Made by a program: the position numbers and the translations under genes. A stretch of DNA of 64,000 nucleotides, from positions 2,976,001 to 3,040,000 of the forward strand of contig NC_089391.1 of NCBI RefSeq assembly GCF_003171515.1, given 5' to 3'. The DNA comes from Pyrenophora tritici-repentis (taxonomy: Eukaryota > Ascomycota > Dothideomycetes > Pleosporales > Pleosporaceae). Numbering within the stretch: the stretch's first letter is position 1; each line of letters begins with the position of its first letter. Positions 1-11,133 of this stretch are shown here, piece after piece. The notes below the pieces were generated by a model. The model saw only the letters and a list, made by a program, of their open reading frames with translations. It did not search any database and was not told where the DNA came from.

Positions 1-12
1 AGAGTCTTGTTC

Positions 13-35
13 GTACAGTACAGTACAGTACAGTA
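13..35. repeat. (GTACA)n microsatellite
   Basis: About four and a half tandem copies of the pentamer GTACA lie at the extreme left of the window in non-coding DNA. Confidence 0.85.
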
Positions 36-460
36 GTAGACGACAATGATGCGGTCGTGCAATGGATGCGGGGCACGGGGACAGCAGCAGAAGAATTGTG
101 CGGCCTAGTGAAAGGAGCGTCCTGGGCAAGGTCCTGGGCAGAGCAGCAATGACGGGTGGGAGCAAGTCAGATATGAATTGAGCGCAGAGCCCGGCCCCGT
201 GGGCGCTGGAGCTGGACGAGGTCTGTGTGATGGCACTCGCCAGGCTAACGACTTTGATCGCACCCGCTAGACCGTTCGGAGCCCTGTCCCTGCCGCCGGC
301 AGAGTGAAAGCAAAAGCGAAAGGATGGGTCAAGTGCTTTACGTCCCTGATCTCCATCACGCATCACGCCGGCCAACGCTGCCAATAGTCCCGAGTAATAT
401 TACTGTCATTGTTACCGACATTGTTTGTTGTTTGCTCCCTGTCGTCATGTCATGCCTATC

Positions 461-498
461 GTGTCTGTGTCTGTGTCTGCGTCTGCGTCTGCGTCTGC
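461..498. repeat. (GTGTCT/GCGTCT)n hexanucleotide repeat
   Basis: Six imperfect hexamers: the first units read GTGTCT and the later ones GCGTCT. This looks like a hexamer repeat drifting by single T/C changes. It makes overlapping low-complexity open frames that are not genes. Confidence 0.8.
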
Positions 499-1757
499 TG
501 CCCCCTCACGCGCGCTGCGTATGGTGCCTCGTACGCTCTCGGCGCCGGCTCAAGGCCACTAGACTTCTCACAGCGTGCCTGGTACAGTACACCAAAGACT
601 TGGGTCCTTCGGGCCTAGCAGCGTCCCTGGCCCAGATGTGCGCGCAGCCCAGCCGGGGGTGGGCTCATCTTGGCTGTTGAGCGGCGACGGCGACCAACGC
701 CGTCTACGGCTAAAGCACGCATAATGCCTCTGCATCGTCTGTAGTTTGGACCCGCCAGAGCACGCGGAGCCACTGGCCGAGCGCCTTGGTCTTTGCCTGT
801 CTGTCATGCACCAACGCGCCACTTGCTCTTCTCGGGCCTACCTAGAGCCTGCGAAGCCTTTTCGAAGGCGACTTTTCTTGCTTATCTGCACGCTTGAACT
901 ATCGCGCCTGCCCGTCGTGCGCCGCTCATGTATCGATTTCGCTTCGCCCACGGCAGTGGCAGAGGGCTGGAGACAGCTAACCATCCACCTGGGCTCTGCC
1001 TGACGATCCAGCTTGCAAATCGTCGATAGCCCTCGTCCCGACCTGATCCGGACCACATATCTTGGACGTTTAATCTTCAACCGCGACCAAACTAGTGGGC
1101 GGCGTTTGAAACCGCAAAAACCCCCCATGGCGCTGCAAAACCAAATAGCTCAAAACCGACGTCTCTTCACCACCAGCCCACCGGAAGTGAGACGCACGAG
1201 ACTCGGCCCTGCCAACCCAAACTAGTCCCCAGATAGAGAGCAAACTGGCTGAGATTAGATAACGCACGAATGATGTGTTCCGCGTAGAGGCGACAAGGCC
1301 CTTCTCCTCCCGCGCACGTGCGTTCCGCCGAAACCAACATCCTGGCGTCTCACTAATGCAAACTGCAAACTCCTGCTGGCAGGCATAGCTTGTCCTACCC
1401 ACCATCAATGATGCCGTCAGATGCCCGCCATTGTACAACGCTCCGGCCGTGACACATGTTGTCGCAATGTTCCGCCATCTCACTCCTCTAGCTTTCAACT
1501 CAACAGCTTTGGTATTCGCCCTCGAAACATGCATTGTTATTTACCTGTCAACACCCTCTCAGCCATGCAAGTTTTTGCTTTCCCCATGCAAATATTTACC
1601 CGTGCCGAAAATACTCCTCTTGCGCCTTTCCCAATGCCTTTTCAACGCCATGCCGTGCACATGTACCAGTCTGCGTTTGCATGCTTCCTAGCAAAGCGGC
1701 CGCATAATTAGTCTACCTGCTGAGCCGCATACCCGCATCCATCTTTGGCCGGTACGT

Positions 1758-4700
1758 CTAGTTTGCCCCAGCTATTTCTTCCCTCTTGATACCAGACCGG
1801 TCACACATGCCCTTGAATATGCCACCCTGATCGTACAGCTTGAGTGGCGAGTCGAGCTCCGCAATCAGTCCCGCGTCCATGACGCAAATTCGATCGTAGT
1901 TTATAACTAGCCGTGTCAGTAAAGAGCGCGCTAGTAATAGCCTTGGTTTCACTCACTCGTCTTCAACCTATGAGCAATGCAAAGCAGTGTCTTGCCCTTG
2001 AAACCTTGTACAATCTGGACACCAGAGTTAGCCAACACATCAACCAGTCGCAACCTATCATAAGTCTTACAGTCTTCTGAATCTTCGCATCCGTCTCAAA
2101 GTCCACCGAGCTAGTGGCTTCGTCGCAGACAATAATCTGGGAACCACGAACGAGGGCGCGTGCCAAGGCCATCAGCTGTCTTTGACCCAGCGAAAAGTTC
2201 AGTCCCTCTTCCTCCACTATGCTGTCAAGATGTATCCTGCTCGTGTGATCCTCCATTTCCTGTTCATTGGAGACGAGATCGGCTTGCCGTAGAGCAGACC
2301 AAAGCTCCAGATCCGAGTGCTCATGAAACGGGTCCAGGTTTGAGCGAATTGTGCCCTTGAAGAGCGTCGGATCCTGGGGAATAATGGCCAGCTTAGAGCG
2401 CAAATCGTGTAGACCAATCTTGCCAATGTCGACGCCGTCAATAACAATCGAACCACCGGAAAGTTCTTGCAGCCGGAATAGCGCCGACATGATTGACGAC
2501 TTGCCTGCTCCAGTACGACCAACAACACCGATGCGCTCGCCAGCACGGACATGCATGCTCAAACCCTTGAGAACCAGAGGTAACCCGGCACGATATCGCA
2601 TTTCCACTTTATCGAAGACAATTTCGCCATGCTCGGGCCAGGTTGGGCGCACCTCACCCATATGCAGCGGCGCTTCTTCTTCCAGCTGGGTTCCGTAATG
2701 GTGAATGCGTTCAGTCGAGTTCATGTTGTTCTCCACCTCTGCAAGCTGACGAACCGTAAACTGGATCATTTGTACAATGGTGAGGATGTATGAGAGGACC
2801 AAACCGGCAATGCTGGGATTAACGGAGAAACGACTCGTGACAACCAGGATACCAGTTGTAAAGACGAGCAGAATACCAACAAGATCGAGGCGAACACTTA
2901 GCCAGCGTTGATTGGCAAACGTAAGGTAATAGGCACTGTTCATGTCGTCCACAGCCGCGCGGACCGTCTTGGAGAATTGGTCTTGTAGGCCATATGCGCG
3001 GATAGTGGCCGTACCCATGACTGCTTCGCCGAAGCGTGAAAACACTGTACTGCGAAGGACTGCTTCGTGGCGCTTGACTTCGCGAGCCGATGATCGGTAG
3101 AAGGCGGCGGAGAACATGAAGAGGAGGAAGAGGGGACCAAGAGCGATCGCATAAAAGTAGTAGTACGAAATGATGAGGATAAAGACTCTATAATGCATGT
3201 TAGTTTGGATCTTGTTTGTTGGCTGATTCAGATACTTACGAGATGATCATGGCCAACGTCAAGAAGTACATGCGAATCGAGTCCGTAATGGTGTTATCCA
3301 TCACATCGATATCTTTGCTGAAGCGGTTCGTAATGCGACCTAGCGGTGTCGTATCGAAAAAGGACATGGGCGCGCGCAAGACCCGGGTGATGGCTCGGTG
3401 CAGCATGACCTTTCCAGCTCGGGTTCCAAAAATGGACACTGAGAAGGAAAACAGGAACATGAAGATCGCTTGGCTGAGACCGAACGCAGCGTAAGCGCCA
3501 ATGTAGGCTCCCTTTGAGTAGCCAAATTTGTCCGAAGTCCAGTACGAGAGCCACAGAGATGTGACAATGTTAGCTCCTTGGGAGAGGACAAGGAGGATGA
3601 AAATGAGTGGTCCGACCCAGATACCGCCTCCTGCTTTGATGTATTCGATCCAGACTTCCCAGCTGACACTCTTCGTTGCCCGTTCTTCCTGTTGCATAAG
3701 CGCAGCCTGCTTCTTTTGCTTTCTCTGCTTTTTTGTGCTCTTCACCTCTGCTTCCACCTCATCCTCATCCACTTCCTCCTCCTTCTCCTTTTCTTCTTCC
3801 TTGGCAGTAGAACTCATGACCTGCACAAAGTCCGCGTTGTGTGCCATGAGGTTGTCGAATGTATCCACAGCCTTGACCTGACCTTGATCGACCCAGATGA
3901 TTCTATCGCAGCGACTGAGGACATGCAGTTGATGAGTGGCCAGGATACGGCACTTGTCCTTGAGCAGACCGCAGATGGCGTTGTCCATGATGTGACGACC
4001 TACATGCGCGTCAACAGCACTCAGAGGATCGTCCATGAGTACAATATCTGCATTGAAGTAGATAGCCCGAGCGATGTTCATGCGCTGTTTCTGTCCGCCT
4101 GATACCGTGATACCACGTTCACCAATCTCCGTCGCATCGTTGTGGGGCAGCATATCCAGATCCGGGCGAAGAGCACAAGCATCCACAACTTGGTCATACC
4201 ATCTCTTGTTGAATTCCTTGCCGAAAATGATATTCTCCCGTACAGTTGCGTTCTGGATCCAAGCATACTGCGGACAGAATGCACGTGAGGCACCGAAAAT
4301 AACCTCACCACTGGTCTTGCGCATGTCACCAGCCAAAGCCGCAAGTAGCGAACTCTTTCCAGAACCGACGCCACCAATGATGGCTACAAGTTCGTTCCGG
4401 CCAAACGTGAGGTTGAGCCCCTTGATCTCAAAAGGCTTCTCTTCTTCCACAACGGTCGTATCTGAAGGTGTCGTATCTCCACTTGATTGTGGTGGCTTCA
4501 CACTTGCTCTCTTTTCCTTCTTGTCTTTCTTCGCATCCGCTTTCTTTCCAGGGGGGCCATCTTCCGGGTCTTGTGTTGGGTGACGCTCCCAAGTAAAGTC
4601 AGCGCCCTTCAACACCACAGCATCCTTGGAATCATAATCCCATTTCCCGCTCTCTTCGGCTTCTTCTGCGAGGAGAAACTCCTGAATACGATCGATGGAG

Positions 4701-6280
4701 GCGTTTGCGTCGATGACTTGGCCGATGACTAGCGGGAGGAAGTTAAGCGGGATACGCATCGAGTTGAACAAGGCCAGCGATGAGAAGATAGGCGCGGGGT
4801 TGAGATCAGCGTTGACCTGGGAATAGGTTATGAATGAGATCATCGAGGCGAAGATGGGCATTGACATTCCAACCGACAGCACAGCGTTTCGGATTGTAAG
4901 CAGAATCTGAATGCCGTGAATCTCCCTTTTCCTAATGGCCTGGATGCGTTCCAAAAAGCTCGTCTCCCATCCGAAGTACTTGACGAAGCGGACGCCCTGT
5001 AGAATTTCCTGTGTGAGGCTGACACGTTGATCGGTAACCTTGTTGATGACTACTCTTCGGCGGAACAGCGTCTTGACAGCGCGGCCAAGAAGGGGCATAG
5101 CAATGAGGATGAGACCGAGACCAGGCAAAGCGCTATATTTCAAGTTGACAAGAAGCAATGCAGTGGTGATCAGAATGCCGATAGGAGCTGTCCAAATCAT
5201 ATGGAAGAAGCCACTGGCTTGGTCGACACGATATGTATCGGTGGACATCAAATTGACAATTCGACCGTTGCCCCATCCTTCGCCGTCGCCCGCTACACCC
5301 GCAGCGGATTTCGGTGCCTTTTTCGGATCCTTCTTCTTCAACATTTTCTTGTACCATTTCACCTCTGCTTCGCTTCCTGGCTTGATATCAGCGGGCGGAG
5401 CGTCGAGTATCGCTGCTCCGCCTGCCTTGGCTCTCCCAGATAGTTTCATTGCTTTGTTGAAGATGAGAGCAATCAGAACGCCTCTAGCCTCGCCACCAAT
5501 CATCATACCGCGGTACATGAAGTGGTTGGTCGCCAAACTTTGGAAGAACTGCATTGCTGTGATTCCAATTACCAGGCCGATACCCTCTCCGATATGCGGC
5601 GCAGGGCCACCGACGTTCTCAGCAACGTACGCTCTTGCAGCAAAAGTAATGAGGTAGCGCAGGACAAAAGGCGCGACGGCCTGTATGACGGATGCTGTCA
5701 GTTGGCACAGACCTCCAATGATGAACTCCCATTTGAACGTGTCGAACATGGCGCCTAATAAAGGCCTATCTGCGCCTTGCTCTCTCCGTCTTTTGAAGGC
5801 AGCCTCCAGCCTCTCGGCCAAAACATCAGCGCTTCTATCGGGGTTGACCATCCAAAGATCATTATTCTCCAGCGGCCGTTTATAGCCCACGGCCATCAAC
5901 GGCTGCATCCATTGCCACGAAAGTCGACTGAAAAGCCCTGCCGTGTATTCAGGACATACAACGCGTTGCTTGGGGACGGGTGGAGGGTTCCTCTTCAGAA
6001 AATTCAGTCGTTTGTAAAATGGTTTCTTCTTCCTTATTGACCTTGTGGTGTCCGTCTCAGCGTCGCTCGTTTCCGAGTATGCGCTTGTGGATGATTGTAA
6101 TCTCGCCAGACGACCTTTTGAGCCATGGCTATCACCAGTTTCGACAATCTTCTCTTGGGGTTCTGAGCGTATTGGCTCGTATTCTGTGGGATTTTCTGCT
6201 GCAGCCTGTGGATCCACTAGGCCAAACTCCTTCTCCTTCTCATTTTCGTCTAGGGATGACGTCGACGGCGACTTCGCCAT
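1758..6280 (-). CDS. YOR1: ABCC-type ABC exporter, Yor1-like
   Basis: Full-length MRP/ABCC transporter without the extra N-terminal membrane domain, which is the Yor1 layout. It is likely a plasma-membrane drug or organic-anion exporter. Four exons with introns at 3188-3239, 2015-2070 and 1907-1956 give 4365 nt and 1454 residues; yeast Yor1 is about 1477. Membrane domain 1 spans roughly residues 190-480. NBD1 has Walker A GGVGSGKSS (~640), signature VSGGQKQR (~727) and Walker B ending in MDDP, so the catalytic Glu is replaced by Asp, as is normal in this family. An acidic/basic linker follows (~820-855). Membrane domain 2 covers ~905-1180. NBD2 has GRTGAGKSS (~1241), a slightly divergent signature FSLGQRQ (~1344) and CDEATSSVD. 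The Met at 6280 is chosen because no conserved sequence lies upstream. The substrate cannot be told from sequence. Confidence 0.95.
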
Positions 6281-7922
6281 GACGACTATGTTGTCGAATC
6301 CGGAAATGCAAGGGGAAGATCACAGCGAGGGGGCGGTCGATTAGGGCAGTCGCACGGGGGGTATAGAGCAGTCGCGACAGAGATGTAAAAGACTGGTGTG
6401 AAATGCAAGAACAGCAAACGCCACGAGGAATCGGTAGATGACATGTTTGCAGTGGACAGGCGAAGACTAGTCTATATTGCCCCAGGCAGTCATGAAATCA
6501 GTGCCCTCGCTCAACAGCTAGCGCATGGTTTTAAACGGAGATAAAAAGTCGCCAATAAACGGTTGCTGCAGCCGATGCATAACCTGGAGGTGGGTGGTAT
6601 TGCTATTGCTATTGCTAAGCGTCAAAGGATGGACTTGTCGTTACCATCGGGGCGTTGAACGATCCGATGACCCGAACCGGTGAGTATTAACATGGCGTTG
6701 TGCTCATGTCAGCCTGTCCGCATATATGCAAAGTAGATGGGCTGCATACGCAACATGTACTTTTTGCACATGGTTTTTACTTGCTTGACGTCTTTGACAC
6801 CCGCTTTGCACTCATTTTTCCTCGGATTCAAGGTCGGCAAGCCCAGCTTGACGCGCCACCAGCATCGGGCAAATGTGGGGCCATCGCTTGTCGACGAAAC
6901 GACGGGAGAAAGCAACCATGGAGGGTCTGGCCCACCGACACACCGATATGTGGGCGTGTCAGTGACCAGCCTGCCGTGGACGATATTGTCTTCTGTGCAA
7001 CCATGCTGTCTGTTTTCTCCTGCAGTTGCTCTCTTCCTTTGTCCCGCCCTACCGCCAAGAGCTGCACCGGTTGTAGACTCCAGATTGAGCACCGGCCCGC
7101 CTCCATACATGCATCTTCTGTACGCGGTCCAAGGTCCAAGGTCCAAGGTCAATGATGAGGCCAATCATGCCCGCAGCTGCTGGAAGCCTGGATCGCTTGT
7201 CGGAGGGTTTTGCTACCGCGCAACCGCACGGCGCCCCAGCCAACCTGTGTTCGTCTTGGATACCGCTACAGATATCGGCGTCAGGAGCCCCGACATGGCC
7301 ACGAGACCCACGTCATTGACGTTTACGAATTGCTCGTGCCTGCGCAGGATACGTCAGCGAAATCGGGAGATAATAAAGTCCGAGGGTTTGTAATGCGTGC
7401 CCGAGAGAGCTGTACCAGATCACGTGCCGATTCCACTTAATTCCATTGGTGGTGAGATCTTGATAGTGTCGGGGAACGCCATGTTGTGCAGGGATCGCTG
7501 AGCAGCTGGAGCAGGACTTTGTTAGATCAATGGTTGGGCGATTATGGTATACGATGCAACAACACCACAGCCGGCGTGCTTGTATGTGCGAAGAAGGGGC
7601 AGCAATCATTTCAACACGTTTTGCGAAGTCTTTTGCCAAGATGTGCAGGGCTGCAGTTCCGAGGTCAGCACTAGTTACGCTTACGACAAGCACGTGTGTA
7701 CGCTTATAGTGAGCTCGGCTCAATTGCCATGAGTGAAAGTAGTAGTAGCATGTATTGTTAGGATATGGTGTTGGACTTTGCGAGTTTTCACGGGTGTCAT
7801 GTCATCAAGTTCGGTTCTGGCCTCTAGCACAAACAACGCGGATGCTTTCTACGCGTGCTTCTTCTCAAACTACGGCCACTGCGTAGTCTCTTGTGGGTAT
7901 CGTAGGGCGTAAATTCATGCCT
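6281..7922. other. intergenic: ABC promoter and OAT terminator
   Basis: No supported gene. It contains a (TATTGC)3 run at about 6599-6616 and a GGTCCAA heptamer repeat at 7126-7152. The 218-codon plus-strand frame at 6737-7393 has no recognisable domain and is contradicted by equally long antisense frames. Confidence 0.6.
7126..7152. repeat. (GGTCCAA)n heptanucleotide repeat
   Basis: About three and a half tandem copies of GGTCCAA lie between the ABC transporter promoter and the ornithine aminotransferase 3' end. Confidence 0.85.
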
Positions 7923-9531
7923 CTAGTTGTCCACGCCAATGTGGACGTTCTTCTCCAGACCGACCGCCGAGGTAAGCACCTCTTCTTCCCTTTTGCCCTT
8001 GAGATTGGGTAGCTCTTCCATAGCAGCCTTGATGATGGACAGAGCCGAATCAATCTCCTGTTCAGTGATGACAAGTGGCGGTGCCAGGCGGATGATGTTC
8101 TGGTGTGTGGGTTTCGCCTGTCCGTCAGAGTCAGCACCGGTAATGTCTCTCACATGCATAATCTTGAGGGCTCTTCCTACCAATAATCCCTTCTCTTTGC
8201 AGAGCATACATAGATCCCACGCGCTGTGTCCATTGGTCTTACTCTCGTCGATGACGATGGCGTTCAGCAAGCCTTTGCCGCGAATTGTCTTGATCATGGG
8301 GCTGTTCATGCTCTTGAGACCGTCCCGGAACTTGTTGCCCAGTGTCTCTGCACGCTCCACCATGTTTTCTTCCTGGATCAGCTCAAGAGCACGGATGGCG
8401 ACAGCGGAGCCGAGCGGGTTACCACCATAGGTTGAGCCGTGGGTACCAGGCTCAATGGTGAGCATGACCTCTTTGGAGCCGAGAACACACGAGACGGGAT
8501 ACATGCCACCGGAGATGGCCTTGCCCAATAGAACCAAATCAGGCTTGATGCCACTCCACTCATGGCAAAGCATCTTGCCTGTGCGCGCGATGCCTGTTTG
8601 GATCTCGTCGCAGATGAGAAGGACATTGTGTTCATCACAAAGCGCCCGTACCTCCCTCAGGTAGCTGTCATCCGGTACCACGATTCCGGCCTCGCCCTGG
8701 ATCGGCTCAACCAGAAAGGCAGCAGTCTTCTTTCCGTGCATCTCAAAGGCCTCGCGTACATCATCGACGTTGTTGTAGCGGATTGGCTTGCCTGTGGCAG
8801 GGCAGGCACTTCCAATGCCGGGAAGATATGGGCCATAGTTCTCGCGGGACTCGGGGTCTGTCGACATGGTGATGGCGGCGAACTATTCATAGCGTTAGCT
8901 GAAGCATCTATGGCGGGGGCCGGCTGCTGCATACAGTGCGTCCATGGAAATTCTCCTGCACAGAAAAGACGAGGGCCTCATTCTGCGGAATGCCCTTGAC
9001 TTTGTAACCCCACTTGCGCGCAATCTTAACGGCCGTCTCTACCGCTTCAGCGCCTGTGTTCATGGGGAGCATCATGTCGAAGCCGAAGAGCTTGGTGGCA
9101 TATTCGGCGAAGCGGGGGAAGACATCGTTGTAGAAGGCGCGACTGCTGAGTGTCAACCGCGATGCCTGCTCGGTCAGGGCCTTGACGAGCTCGGGGTGGC
9201 AGTGGCCCTGGTTGACGGCACTGTAGGCGGAGAGGAAGTCGAGATAGTGCTTGCCCTCTGGATCCCACACGCTGCATCCACTCGCTCTTGCAAATACTAG
9301 GCGGGGTTAGTACTGCGTTTACCTGCAGCAAGACGGTCATGACACACCAATGGGAAGGGGGTGATAGTTGTGGGCTGCAAAGGCTGCCTCGGTCTGGATG
9401 GCTTCTTGCGACGACGAGGCGTGGTATTTGGCGGGATCTGGGGTGCCTGTGGGGTGGAAGGAGCGGGCCGTTGGCTTCAGAGCAGTGCCGTTGCCAGCGT
9501 TTGTGTCGTTCTCGATTGTGCCTGGAGCCAT
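7923..9531 (-). CDS. CAR2: ornithine aminotransferase
   Basis: PLP-dependent class III aminotransferase that converts L-ornithine plus 2-oxoglutarate to glutamate semialdehyde plus glutamate in arginine catabolism. It is cytosolic in fungi. Three exons with introns at 9297-9347 and 8883-8934 give 1506 nt and 501 residues. Visible family blocks are [33 protein letters not shown], the cofactor-binding [11 protein letters not shown], the Schiff-base Lys in LLGKAISGG (~302) and [11 protein letters not shown]. The N-terminal ~45 residues and a C-terminal tail of ~30 residues extend beyond the usual core. No mitochondrial presequence is evident. It lies head-to-head with the HAD gene. Confidence 0.95.
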
Positions 9532-9870
9532 CGTGGACGTGGATGTGGGGGAATGGGGAAGTGGGCAAGTTGGGGCTTTGTGAGAGAGGGGCAGAAGATG
9601 GTGGGAGAGACGAGCGTAGATATACGGAGAAGGGTGTGGCCTTGTTACTTGTTATTTTCTACCTTGGTCGACCGCTGTGCCGTCAATCGCCTCCAACTGT
9701 ACTTAGGAGACAGTCGCCTGCTGCCATTCGCATCAAGATGCCTTTAGAGGAATGCGACCAACGAGACGCCTCGGTTGCGAACGGGTTATGCAAATAGCGC
9801 CGCTGCCATTGGCTCGTGACCAGGCAAGGCATCGCGAGACGCTGCGGCGAGACAGCGTTTAAGAAAAAGC
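9532..9870. other. divergent promoter OAT / HAD gene
   Basis: A 339 bp gap between two divergently transcribed genes, presumably holding both promoters. I see no clear regulatory element that I can name with confidence. Confidence 0.5.
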
Positions 9871-11025
9871 ATGGCGATTGTATACCCTCATAGTCTGAGA
9901 AAAGAGCGTTGGCAAGGTCTGGCCTTGGGGATACAAATGGCGCGTCTTCCCGGTAAAAGTTACCTGCGCCGTTGTTGTTTCCTGACGCGTGCGCCATTTT
10001 CCGGCTGCTGGAGCAATCACAGCATCGCAAACTCCGGCACCACCACCATGTCGTCGGCTCCAGTAGCCCAACCTGCCTGCACTAGAAAAGCTGTGAGTGA
10101 GGAGACTCTGTCGCTACCACAGGAAAGAGCAATGTCCACGACGCATGTCTTCGACAAGGCCCACCCAGTCCATTGGATCGTCGACTGGGACGGTACCATC
10201 ACTCAAAAGGACACCCTGGACACTCTCGTCGGCATTGCCGCATCCACGAAACCCGCGGTTCCCACTCTGCATCACTGGCAGCGCCTCTCGAAAGCCTACA
10301 TGCGTGATTACACAGCCACCCTAAAGCAGCTTGTCCCAGATGGCGCCTTGCCCAATACAGTCCAAGAAGAGAAACAGCTCTTGAAACAACTAAAGGACGT
10401 AGAAGCCCGTAGTCTCAGTCGCGTATCCTCGTCTGGTATATTCGCAGGCCTGACCAGCCACGTCATAGAAACAGGCGCACACCAGGCCATTACCTCCCGC
10501 CAGGTACAGCTACGCGAAGGTTTCTCTTCTTTCTATCAGAGCATTCAATCTCAGGCGCATCGCAGCTTCATCATCTTAAGTGTCAACTGGTCCCGCCACT
10601 TCATCCAATCCTGCCTTGGAGCTTCAGGATCTACAGTACCCTCGCATGCCATCCTTGCCAACGAACTCGATAGCCTGTGCTCTGATGAGCCTTCCACAGG
10701 CCAGATCGTACCAATTGATAATGCTGATGGAGACCTCATCATATCAAGTGGCGATAAATTTGAACGCATGCAGGCTATAAAGGGGCAAAAGATCTATATA
10801 GGTGATAGTTGGACAGATATCGAATGTCTACTTGCGGCAGACTTTGGTATTTGCATGCGTGACGATTCTATGGGGACATCACAGAAGCAACTCGCCGATG
10901 CATTGAACAGGTTGGGAATACCATGCCCGAGACTGAGAGACTGCCATGGGCTCAGCAACAGTCGTGTTGCATGGGCAACTGAATTTGCTGAGATTCAAGA
11001 CTGGATAGAGAGCAAGTCAACTTAA
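9871..11025 (+). CDS. HAD-superfamily phosphatase-like protein
   Basis: Intronless frame of 384 codons. Motif I is DWDGT (Asp ~105). A motif IV-like block GDSWTDIECLLAAD begins near residue 311, followed by GICM. Together these place it in the haloacid-dehalogenase hydrolases that use an Asp nucleophile on phosphate esters. The substrate is unknown. The start is uncertain: ATGs at 9871, 10050 (context CCACCATG) and 10131 are all in frame. The 10131 start would put motif I about 19 residues in, which is usual for the family. The longest form has an Arg-rich leader with few acidic residues that could act as a mitochondrial presequence, or could simply be 5' leader. Its 3' end converges on the mug190-like gene 109 bp away. 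Confidence 0.8.
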   Translation: MAIVYPHSLRKERWQGLALGIQMARLPGKSYLRRCCFLTRAPFSGCWSNHSIANSGTTTMSSAPVAQPACTRKAVSEETLSLPQERAMSTTHVFDKAHPVHWIVDWDGTITQKDTLDTLVGIAASTKPAVPTLHHWQRLSKAYMRDYTATLKQLVPDGALPNTVQEEKQLLKQLKDVEARSLSRVSSSGIFAGLTSHVIETGAHQAITSRQVQLREGFSSFYQSIQSQAHRSFIILSVNWSRHFIQSCLGASGSTVPSHAILANELDSLCSDEPSTGQIVPIDNADGDLIISSGDKFERMQAIKGQKIYIGDSWTDIECLLAADFGICMRDDSMGTSQKQLADALNRLGIPCPRLRDCHGLSNSRVAWATEFAEIQDWIESKST

Positions 11026-11133
11026 GCCTCCATTAATTATACATAACCAAAGTAGACAGATTAATCTTAGAAGACAAATTCATAAGTTGACGCCGAACGC
11101 ACACGCTATGCGACAAGAACCCTCAAGCGAAGC

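Larger units (their letters stand above)
1..1757. other. gene-free left flank
   Basis: No convincing coding region is visible on either strand. The open frames here lack family motifs, and several overlap each other antisense. The stretch holds two short tandem repeats, described separately. Its right end presumably holds the 3' untranslated region of the ABC transporter, which ends at 1758 on the minus strand. Confidence 0.6.

Noticed and set aside
324..680. 118-codon frame over the hexamer repeat
   Set aside because: Composition comes from the (GTGTCT)n repeat; no family features.
3528..4102. Plus-strand frames of 117 and 174 codons
   Set aside because: Antisense to the ABC transporter linker and NBD1, which are clearly coding on the minus strand.
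7126..7152. Tandem GGTCCAA as a possible CRISPR or attachment repeat
   Set aside because: Short direct tandem without spacers; an ordinary microsatellite.
6737..7393. 218-codon plus-strand frame
   Set aside because: No domain, biased only by GC content; opposite-strand frames are nearly as long.
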